This document shows, one piece after another, positions 57,955 to 64,000 of a stretch of DNA of 64,000 nt. Source of the stretch: Dechloromonas hankyongensis (GTDB lineage: Bacteria; Pseudomonadota; Gammaproteobacteria; Burkholderiales; Rhodocyclaceae); the NCBI RefSeq assembly GCF_022012295.1, contig NZ_JAKLTN010000002.1:1116001-1180000 (forward strand), written 5' to 3'. Position numbers and translations under genes: made by a program. Under the pieces are notes generated by a model. That model was given only the letters and a program-made list of their open reading frames with translations. It searched no databases and was not told the origin of the DNA. Each line of letters begins with the position of its first letter. Positions within the stretch are counted from its first letter, which is position 1.

Positions 57955-59739
57955 TTAGTACGAGCGCGTCTTGAGCGCAACAGGCTCGACGGTCAGGGGT
58001 TGCATGTTCACCGGCTTGTAGGTGATCGAGTTATCAACCGGCGAGAACAGCGTGTGCTTCAGCCATTCCTTATCGTTGCGGCCATTCGGGAATTCCGCGG
58101 TATCCGGCGCGTCGTCGCGGACGTGGGCACCGCGCGATTCCTTGCGGGCTTCGGCGGAGATCATCGTGGCCTTGGCGACTTCGATCAGGTTTTCCATTTC
58201 GAGGGCTTCGGTACGGGCCGTGTTCCAGGCCATCGACTTGTCCTTGATCTCGAGCTGGCGAGCGGCCTTTTCGACTTCGAGGATCTTCTCGACGCCCTGC
58301 TTCAGCATATCGCCGAAGCGGAACACACCGGCGTGATCCTGCATGGTGCGCTGCATGGCCAGGCGTGTTTCATGCACATTGGCACCGCCCTTGCGGTTGT
58401 CGATGGCGGCGATACGGGCCAGCGACTTGTCGGCGGCGTCCTTCGGCAGTTCGCGGTGGGCCTTGCCGGCCTTGAGATCTTCGACAGCGGAGTCACCGGC
58501 CGACTTGCCGAAGACCAGCAGGTCGAGCAGCGAGTTGGTGCCGAGGCGGTTGGCGCCGTGCACCGAGGCGCAGGCGCATTCGCCGCCGGCATAGAAGCCC
58601 GGAACGACGGCATTCATATCGCCACCTTGCGGCATCACGACGCGGCCAGAGTAGTGGGTCGGAATACCGCCCATCTGGTAGTGACAGGTCGGAACGACCG
58701 GCAGCGGCTCCTTCAGGCAGTCGACACCGGCGAACTGCAGGCCGATTTCGTGGATACCCGGCAGGCGCTTCATGATGGTGGCGGGGTCGAGGTGGGTGAT
58801 GTCGAGCAGGACGTAGTCCTTGTTGACGCCACAGCCGCGGCCTTCCTTGATTTCGGTCGCCATGGCGCGGGAAACCACGTCACGCGACGCCAGATCCTTG
58901 GCGTTCGGGGCGTAGCGCTCCATGAAGCGTTCCTTGCTGGAGTTACGCAGGATGCCGCCTTCGCCGCGCACGCCTTCGGTGATCAGCACGCCGGCACCGG
59001 CCACGCCGGTCGGGTGGAACTGCCAGAATTCCATGTCTTCGAGCGGGATGCCGGCACGCGCCGCCATGCCCAGGCCGTCGCCGGTGTTGATGAAGGCGTT
59101 GGTCGAAGAGTAGAAGATACGGCCGGCACCGCCGGTCGCGAAGATGGTGGCACGGGAGTGGAAGATGACAACCTGGCCGGTTTCCATTTCCATGGCGGTG
59201 ACGCCGAGGACGTGTCCCTCTTCGTCACGGATCAGGTCGAGAGCCATCCATTCGACGAAGAACTGAGTGTTGGCCTTGACGTTGCGCTGGTACATGGCGT
59301 GCAGCATGGCGTGACCGGTACGGTCAGCGGCCGCGCAGGAACGACGCACCGGCTTTTCGCCGAAATTCGACATGTGGCCGCCGAACGGGCGCTGATAGAT
59401 CTTGCCGTTGTCGGTACGGTCGAACGGCATGCCGTAGTGCTCGAGCTCGACGACCACTTCGTTGGCCTTCTTGCACATGAACTCGATGGCGTCCTGGTCG
59501 CCGAGCCAGTCGGAACCCTTGACGGTGTCGTACATGTGCCACGTCCAGTGATCTTCCTCGGAGTTACCCAGGGAAGCGGCCACACCGCCCTGCGCTGCAA
59601 CGGTGTGCGAGCGGGTCGGAAAAACCTTGGACAGCACGGCCGTCTTCAGGCCGGCTTCGGACAATTGGATCGCGGAACGCAGACCGGCGCCACCGGCACC
59701 GACGATGACCGCATCAAACTTCAGAACAGGAATACTCAC
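57955..59739 (-). CDS. sdhA: Succinate dehydrogenase flavoprotein subunit
   Basis: Oxidises succinate to fumarate using covalently bound FAD; 594 residues. FAD motif DAVIVGAGGAGLRSAIQL, the flavinylated His in RSHTVAAQGG, active-site segments in FHPTGVAGAGVLITEGVRGE and the Arg-rich C-terminal ESRGAHVRDD. The GTG at 59739 is supported by TGGAGG eight bases upstream and gives the usual SIPVLKFDAVIVG start. It starts two bases behind sdhD. Confidence 0.96.
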   Translation of the reverse strand: MSIPVLKFDAVIVGAGGAGLRSAIQLSEAGLKTAVLSKVFPTRSHTVAAQGGVAASLGNSEEDHWTWHMYDTVKGSDWLGDQDAIEFMCKKANEVVVELEHYGMPFDRTDNGKIYQRPFGGHMSNFGEKPVRRSCAAADRTGHAMLHAMYQRNVKANTQFFVEWMALDLIRDEEGHVLGVTAMEMETGQVVIFHSRATIFATGGAGRIFYSSTNAFINTGDGLGMAARAGIPLEDMEFWQFHPTGVAGAGVLITEGVRGEGGILRNSSKERFMERYAPNAKDLASRDVVSRAMATEIKEGRGCGVNKDYVLLDITHLDPATIMKRLPGIHEIGLQFAGVDCLKEPLPVVPTCHYQMGGIPTHYSGRVVMPQGGDMNAVVPGFYAGGECACASVHGANRLGTNSLLDLLVFGKSAGDSAVEDLKAGKAHRELPKDAADKSLARIAAIDNRKGGANVHETRLAMQRTMQDHAGVFRFGDMLKQGVEKILEVEKAARQLEIKDKSMAWNTARTEALEMENLIEVAKATMISAEARKESRGAHVRDDAPDTAEFPNGRNDKEWLKHTLFSPVDNSITYKPVNMQPLTVEPVALKTRSY

Positions 59740-59741
59740 GC

Positions 59742-60089
59742 TTACAGCCTCCAGAGAATCGCAGCAGCCCACGCGGTGTAACCCACCAGAGCAGCAATGG
59801 TCAGAACGTGCAGGGACAGGCGCAGGCCGGTCGGTTTCACGTAATCCATCCAGATGTCACGCACGCCAATCCAGGCGTGGTAGAACAGGCTGACGAAAAA
59901 GAGGAAAGTCAGGAACTTGATGACGCCATTGGCAAAAATACCCTGCCAGGCTTCGAAGGTACCCGGACGCACGACCAGCAGCACTGCGGCGATCAGCACG
60001 GAATAGACGGCCATGATGACGGCGGTGGCGCGCTGCGCGATCCAGTCCTTCAGACCGTAGTGGGCACCGACAACGATACGATTGATCAC
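59742..60089 (-). CDS. sdhD: Succinate dehydrogenase membrane anchor subunit SdhD
   Basis: 115-residue hydrophobic anchor of complex II. Starts at a GTG overlapping the sdhC stop (GTGA). Text fits the family: NRIVVGAHYGLKDWIAQRATAV, three membrane spans (about 19-40, 50-72 and 90-112), and HAWIGVRDIWMDYVKPTGLR, which contains the conserved Asp-Tyr of the quinone site. Confidence 0.92.
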   Translation of the reverse strand: MINRIVVGAHYGLKDWIAQRATAVIMAVYSVLIAAVLLVVRPGTFEAWQGIFANGVIKFLTFLFFVSLFYHAWIGVRDIWMDYVKPTGLRLSLHVLTIAALVGYTAWAAAILWRL

Positions 60090-60472
60090 AGCAGAACCCC
60101 CCACAGGATCAGGGTCAGCGGGATGCTGACAGCGAAGACGACAGCCGCGGATTGGCGGGCAGCCTCCTTCTCGATACCGACATGCAGGTCGAGCAGCAGG
60201 AAACGGATACCGGCGCAGAAGTGGTGAACAAATGCCCACAGCAAACCGGCCAGAATGACCTTGACCGGCAGCATGCCGGCAACTGCCTTGAAGGAGGCAA
60301 AGCTTTCAGGAGATCCCAGGCTGGCGCCGAAGAGCCAGAGCATTACCGGGAAGCAGAGGAACAAGCCAACACCGCTGACGCGGTGAAGAATTGAAACCTT
60401 GCCAGGCAACGGCAGCCTGATTGTAGTCAAGTCCAAGTTTTTTGGACGTTTCTTGATGGTCATTTCTGCCAT
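60086..60472 (-). CDS. sdhC: Succinate dehydrogenase cytochrome b556 subunit SdhC
   Basis: 128-residue membrane subunit that binds haem b and quinone. KRPKNLDLTTIRLPLPGKVSILHRVSG is the family N-terminal signature; the haem-ligand histidine lies in the HHFCAGIRFLLLDLHVG segment. Three spans. ATG 60472 is chosen because GAGGG stands at the right distance; an ATG nine bases earlier abuts that sequence. First gene of the sdh operon. Confidence 0.94.
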   Translation of the reverse strand: MAEMTIKKRPKNLDLTTIRLPLPGKVSILHRVSGVGLFLCFPVMLWLFGASLGSPESFASFKAVAGMLPVKVILAGLLWAFVHHFCAGIRFLLLDLHVGIEKEAARQSAAVVFAVSIPLTLILWGVLL

Positions 60473-60534
60473 GAACGTCATCCCTCGCGTAAAGATGCGG
60501 TTATCCGCTTGTACGTGGTTTGAAAAGAACGGTA

Positions 60535-60540
60535 ATTATA
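60535..60540 (-). promoter_or_regulatory. Candidate -10 box of the sdh operon
   Basis: TATAAT on the minus strand, 62 bases ahead of the sdhC ATG. No consensus -35 was recognised at the right spacing, which would fit an activated or regulated promoter. Confidence 0.45.
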
Positions 60541-60609
60541 CATTCAAAACCAAGCCAAAGACGCCACTCCGGGCGCTTTACGACCTAATCCGAAAGCATG
60601 ATTTCTCTC

Positions 60610-61362
60610 TCAGCCCAAATCGTTCCGGTAATAATGATGCCGCGTGCAATACAGCCCGCGACGCCACTCCACCGGTTTATTGCCATAGGTGTAAGCCGTC
60701 CTCTCAACAAGGAGAAGCGGATCACCCGAACCAACCCCCAACAGCTCCGCACTTTGCGCATCCGCCGCCACCGCCCGCAAATGCTCTTCCGCATTTATCA
60801 TGCGAACGCCGAAATCGCTTTCGAACAGGCTGTACAGCGAACGGTCACCACCGCGCAGGCGTTCGAGGGTCAAACCATCGAACAGATCGGCCGCCAGATA
60901 GATTTCATCGAAAACCACTGGCTCGCCGTCGAAGCGCAACAAACGCTTGACGAGCAGCACGCGATCACCCGCCTTCAAGCCCAGCGCAGCGGCTACCTCA
61001 GGTGTCGCAGCGATGGATTCACAGTAGAAGGGATCGCTGACGGTCGGCATTGCCTTGCCGTTATCGGGAACCAGCCGCAAAAAGCGATAAAAGGAACGCG
61101 GATCGCTGTGCGTGGCGACAAAAGTCCCCTTGCCCTGGCGACGGACCAGAAGATTCTCGGCCGCCATCTCGTCGATCGCCTTGCGCACGGTGCCTTGACT
61201 GACGCTGAAACGCACCGCCAGCTCGCCTTCACTGGGAATGGCATCACCCGGCCCCCACTCGCCCTGCTCGAGACTGCGGATCAGGAAATCCTTGATCTGG
61301 CGATAGAGCGGACTGAAGGTCGGCGAAGCGGGGCGGGAAGGACGGGAAGCGTCGCGAGTCAT
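60610..61362 (-). CDS. GntR/HutC-family transcriptional regulator
   Basis: A 250-residue regulator with an N-terminal winged helix (LYRQIKDFLIRSLEQGEW; IPSEGELAVRFSVSQGTVRKAI; LLVRRQGKGTFVA) and a C-terminal UTRA ligand domain (RLLRFDGEPVVFDEIYLAA; HLRAVAADAQSAELLGVGSG; VEWRRGLY). It lies between sdhC and divergent mdh, which points to control of TCA-cycle genes by a small organic acid; this is inference from position. An extended in-frame start at 61488 would run through the palindrome at 61408, so the ATG 61362 is preferred. Confidence 0.88.
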   Translation of the reverse strand: MTRDASRPSRPASPTFSPLYRQIKDFLIRSLEQGEWGPGDAIPSEGELAVRFSVSQGTVRKAIDEMAAENLLVRRQGKGTFVATHSDPRSFYRFLRLVPDNGKAMPTVSDPFYCESIAATPEVAAALGLKAGDRVLLVKRLLRFDGEPVVFDEIYLAADLFDGLTLERLRGGDRSLYSLFESDFGVRMINAEEHLRAVAADAQSAELLGVGSGDPLLLVERTAYTYGNKPVEWRRGLYCTRHHYYRNDLG

Positions 61363-61407
61363 GGGCCGAAATTTCAGCACATTTCGGGCAGACCGTCCAC
61401 GAAAAGT

Positions 61408-61423
61408 TGTCTTATATAAGACA
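61408..61423. promoter_or_regulatory. Perfect 16-bp palindrome, candidate operator of the GntR regulator
   Basis: TGTCTTATATAAGACA lies 46 bases ahead of the regulator ATG and 140 bases ahead of mdh. Its GTCT-AT-rich-AGAC architecture matches the symmetric sites bound by HutC-type GntR regulators. Most likely autoregulatory; it may also act on mdh. Confidence 0.65.
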
Positions 61424-61562
61424 GATGATGAATTGACAGGGAAACGCCGAACTTCTAACATCGACAATCTGTTGTTCCGGCTAACCACGCAAGGTCAAAA
61501 CGAAGCCGGACAAACAAAGACCCGCACAATTTCAACCACGCTTTTCAATACAGGAGCGATTT

Positions 61563-62549
61563 ATGTCCAAAGCCCCCATGCGCGTTGCCGTTACCGGCGC
61601 CGCCGGCCAGATCGGTTATAGCCTGCTGTTCCGCATCGCCTCCGGCGAAATGCTCGGCAAAGACCAGCCGGTCATTCTCCAGTTGCTCGACCTGCCGCAG
61701 GCTCAGCAAGCCGTCAAGGGCGTCATGATGGAATTGGACGACTGCGCCTTCCCGCTGCTGGCCGGCATGGTTGCCACCGATGATCCGAACGTCGCCTTCA
61801 AGGATGCCGACGTCTGCTTGCTGGTTGGCGCCCGCCCCCGTACCAAGGGCATGGAACGTGCCGACCTACTGACCGCCAACGGCGCCATCTTCACCGTTCA
61901 GGGCAAGGCCATTGCCGAGAACGCCAAGGAAGACGTCAAGGTTCTGGTCGTCGGCAACCCGTGCAACACCAACGCCTACATCGCTGCTGCTGCCGCCAAG
62001 AAGGTTGGCCGCACCAACCCGAACAACTACCACGGCATGCTGCGTCTGGACCACAACCGCGCCCTGTCGCAACTGGCCGAAAAGACCGGCCGCACCGTTT
62101 CTTCGTTCAAGAAGCTGGTCGTCTGGGGCAACCACTCGCCCACGATGTATGCTGACTACCGCAACTGCGAATCCAACGGCGACAACGTCAAGGCCCTGGT
62201 CAACGATCACGCCTGGAACAACGACGTCTTCCTGCCGACCGTCGGCAAGCGCGGCGCCGCCATCATCGAAGCCCGCGGCCTGTCTTCCGCTGCTTCCGCT
62301 GCCAACGCCGCCATCGACCACGTCCGTGACTGGGTCCTCGGCTCCAACGACTGGGTCACCATGGGCGTTCCGTCCGACGGTTCCTACGGCATTCCGGCCG
62401 GCATCGTCTTCGGCTTCCCGTGCGAGTGCAAGGGCAATTCCTTCAAGATCATCCAAGGCCTGGAAATCGACGAATACAGCCGCGAGAAGATCAACATCAC
62501 CCTCAAGGAACTGACCGACGAAGCAGAAGCCGTCAAGGACATGCTGTAA
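61563..62549 (+). CDS. mdh: Malate dehydrogenase
   Basis: NAD-dependent malate dehydrogenase of the cytosolic-type group, 328 residues. NAD motif [21 protein letters not shown], substrate Arg in [26 protein letters not shown], and catalytic Asp/His in RLDHNRA and [18 protein letters not shown] precedes the ATG. A strong terminator follows. Divergent from the GntR regulator. Confidence 0.97.
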   Translation: MSKAPMRVAVTGAAGQIGYSLLFRIASGEMLGKDQPVILQLLDLPQAQQAVKGVMMELDDCAFPLLAGMVATDDPNVAFKDADVCLLVGARPRTKGMERADLLTANGAIFTVQGKAIAENAKEDVKVLVVGNPCNTNAYIAAAAAKKVGRTNPNNYHGMLRLDHNRALSQLAEKTGRTVSSFKKLVVWGNHSPTMYADYRNCESNGDNVKALVNDHAWNNDVFLPTVGKRGAAIIEARGLSSAASAANAAIDHVRDWVLGSNDWVTMGVPSDGSYGIPAGIVFGFPCECKGNSFKIIQGLEIDEYSREKINITLKELTDEAEAVKDML

Positions 62550-62591
62550 GGCAGTCATTAGCTGCTAGTTATTAGCAGTTAGCAAAATCAG

Positions 62592-62620
62592 GGGCCGCGG
62601 TAAAATACCGCGGCCCTTTT
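62592..62620 (+). terminator. Rho-independent terminator behind mdh
   Basis: Perfect 11-base stem GGGCCGCGGTA / TACCGCGGCCC with an AAA loop, followed by TTTTGTTTTT. Confidence 0.93.
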
Positions 62621-62662
62621 GTTTTTGGCTCAAACCCTACCAACCCGACTCCAACAACCAGC

Positions 62663-63646
62663 ATGCGCCATCCGAAAGCCGTTCTCTTTGCCGGCGAAAA
62701 GCCCTTCCCGGTCCTGCCCGCCGTCGATCACTACGCCGGTTCGGAAAAACTGATGCGCAAGGCCCTGCAACTGCAGAACGAACTGGGGCCGATTTTCGAC
62801 ATCACCTGCGACTGCGAAGATGGTGCCCATGCCGGTGCCGAACGCGAGCATGCCGAAATGGCCGCTGCGGTGATCATGAGCGATGACAACCGTTTCCACC
62901 GGGTTGGCGCCCGCGTCCACGACGTCACACACCCCCACTGGCAGCAGGACATGGAAATCCTGGTCGGTATCGCCGGCAACCGCCTGCCCTTCATCACTCT
63001 GCCCAAGCCGTGCAGCGCCGGGGATGTCCAGGTCCAGATCGAAGCCTTGCGCGAAATCGAGCGCAAGTTCGGCATAGAACGCCGTATTCCGGTGCATGTC
63101 CTGATCGAGACGCATGGCGCACTGCGCGAAGTGTGGGAAATCGCCGCCCTGCCCGGGGTCGAAAGCCTCGATTTTGGCCTGATGGATTTCGTTTCCGGCC
63201 ATCACGGTGCCATTCCCGGCAGCGCGATGAAAAGCCCCGGTCAGTTCGAGCACCCGCTGGTCGCCCGCGCCAAGTGCGAAATCAGCGCCGCCGCATTGGC
63301 CTGCGGTGCCGTGCCGTCGCACAACGTGACGACCGAACTGAAGGACATCGAAACCATCCGCAACGATGCACAGCGCGCCCGGCGGGAATTCGGCTATCTG
63401 CGCATGTGGAGCATCCACCCCAACCAGATCGTGCCCATCGTTGAAGCCATGCGACCCGATTTTTCCGAGGTACAGGCCGCTGCCGAAATCCTGATCGCCG
63501 CCCAGGACAAGGATTGGGGCCCGATCCAGCACGACGGCAAGCTGCACGACCGCGCCTCCTACCGCTACTACTGGGAGTTGCTCGAGCGTGCCCACGTCAC
63601 GGGCATGACGATTCAGACCGAGGCGAAGAGCCGCTTCTTTGGCTGA
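62663..63646 (+). CDS. HpcH/HpaI aldolase / citrate lyase beta-like protein
   Basis: A 327-residue TIM-barrel protein of the CitE/malyl-CoA lyase superfamily, acting on CoA esters or related acids. Visible elements are DITCDCEDGAHAGAEREHA (metal-ligand acidic pair), ITLPKPCSAGDVQVQIEAL, VLIETHGALREVWEIAALPG (family Glu), LDFGLMDFVSGHH, and WSIHPNQIVPIVEAM, the signature near the C-terminus. No citrate lyase alpha, gamma or ligase genes are adjacent, so it is not a citrate lyase subunit; malyl-CoA or citramalyl-CoA lyase activity is possible. Overlaps the next gene. Confidence 0.85.
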   Translation: MRHPKAVLFAGEKPFPVLPAVDHYAGSEKLMRKALQLQNELGPIFDITCDCEDGAHAGAEREHAEMAAAVIMSDDNRFHRVGARVHDVTHPHWQQDMEILVGIAGNRLPFITLPKPCSAGDVQVQIEALREIERKFGIERRIPVHVLIETHGALREVWEIAALPGVESLDFGLMDFVSGHHGAIPGSAMKSPGQFEHPLVARAKCEISAAALACGAVPSHNVTTELKDIETIRNDAQRARREFGYLRMWSIHPNQIVPIVEAMRPDFSEVQAAAEILIAAQDKDWGPIQHDGKLHDRASYRYYWELLERAHVTGMTIQTEAKSRFFG

Positions 63647-64000
63647 GCAACTGCCGATCCTCTATCGCGACGAGTCCATCGTCGTGATCGACAAGCCGCC
63701 CGGGCTGCTCGTCCACCGCTCGGAAATCGACCGCCACGAAACCCGCTTCGCCATCCAGATCCTGCGCGACCAGATCGGCCGGCGGGTATGGCCGGCGCAC
63801 CGGCTCGACCGCGGCACGTCGGGCATCCTGCTCTTCGGCCTGAGCCCGGAGATCGCCGGGCGGCTGGGCCAGCAGTTCGAACAGGGCACTATCGACAAGC
63901 GCTATTGGGCGGTTGTCCGCGGCCATCCGCCGACCAGCGGCAGCATCGATCACCCGCTATCGCGGCAGCGTGACGCCTACGAATTCCAGGGCAGCGACAG
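63639..64000 (+). CDS. truC: tRNA pseudouridine synthase TruC-like (5' part, runs off the window)
   Basis: The first 120 codons of an RluA-family pseudouridine synthase; TruC modifies U65 of tRNAs. It opens LAEQLPILYRDESIVVIDKP and PGLLVHRSEIDRHETRFAIQ, characteristic of TruC, and the catalytic motif HRLDRGTSGILLFGL carries the active-site Asp. The probable start is TTG 63639, overlapping the preceding stop by eight bases. No N-terminal S4 domain precedes it, as usual for TruC. Confidence 0.85.
   Translation, partial: MAEQLPILYRDESIVVIDKPPGLLVHRSEIDRHETRFAIQILRDQIGRRVWPAHRLDRGTSGILLFGLSPEIAGRLGQQFEQGTIDKRYWAVVRGHPPTSGSIDHPLSRQRDAYEFQGSD

Noticed and set aside
57328-59781. 817-codon open frame antisense to sdhB and sdhA
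   Set aside because: Same reason; the real genes have all cofactor motifs.

Overview
The window looks like the chromosome of a GC-rich betaproteobacterium, most probably a Rhodocyclales member of the Dechloromonas/Azonexus type. This is inferred from the gene families, the recJ-prfB-lysS neighbourhood, the sdhCDAB-sdhE-gltA-sucAB-lpdA order and the wealth of chemotaxis and cyclic-di-GMP proteins. No 16S rRNA or tRNA gene was seen.

Layout. 1-6.5 kb is core sequence: a chemoreceptor cut by the window edge, lolDC for lipoprotein release, a conserved hypothetical gene and recJ. 6.5-26.3 kb is an insertion of about 20 kb separating recJ from prfB, which normally lie together. Its left part (6.5-21.7 kb) is less GC-rich and gene-poor. 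It carries a RibD-like reductase, an SDR, an HD-GYP protein, a PAS-GGDEF protein, a BI-1 membrane protein, YggL and several small unknown genes. These are embedded in repeat DNA, with two damaged, inverted copies of a small tyrosine recombinase and at least one convincing integron-type attC site. Its right part (21.7-26.0 kb) is a GC-rich signalling operon: an MCP without a sensor domain, a separate NIT-domain membrane protein and a PAS-GGDEF-EAL protein.

26.3-34.5 kb returns to core genes: prfB with its programmed frameshift, a conserved membrane-anchored protein, a cupin, lysS, mnmC and a metY-like sulfhydrylase. 34.6-47.5 kb holds a large hybrid histidine kinase, a heavy-metal-type RND efflux operon (outer-membrane factor, adaptor, pump), a DUF2076 gene, an OmpR/QseC-type two-component system and a DUF1345 membrane protein. 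47.6-49.8 kb holds a small membrane protein, a secretin-like protein and zapE.

49.9-63.6 kb is a TCA-cycle cluster: sdhC-D-A-B-E and gltA, then sucA-sucB-lpdA behind a terminator, all on the minus strand. A GntR/HutC regulator diverges from mdh, with a perfect 16-bp palindrome between them. A CitE-like lyase and the start of truC close the window.

Most noteworthy: the cassette/repeat/recombinase landscape of 6.5-21.7 kb; the split NIT plus MCP pair, whose fused counterpart is the receptor at 1-1716; the palindromic candidate operator at 61408-61423; and motif departures in SdhE and MnmC.
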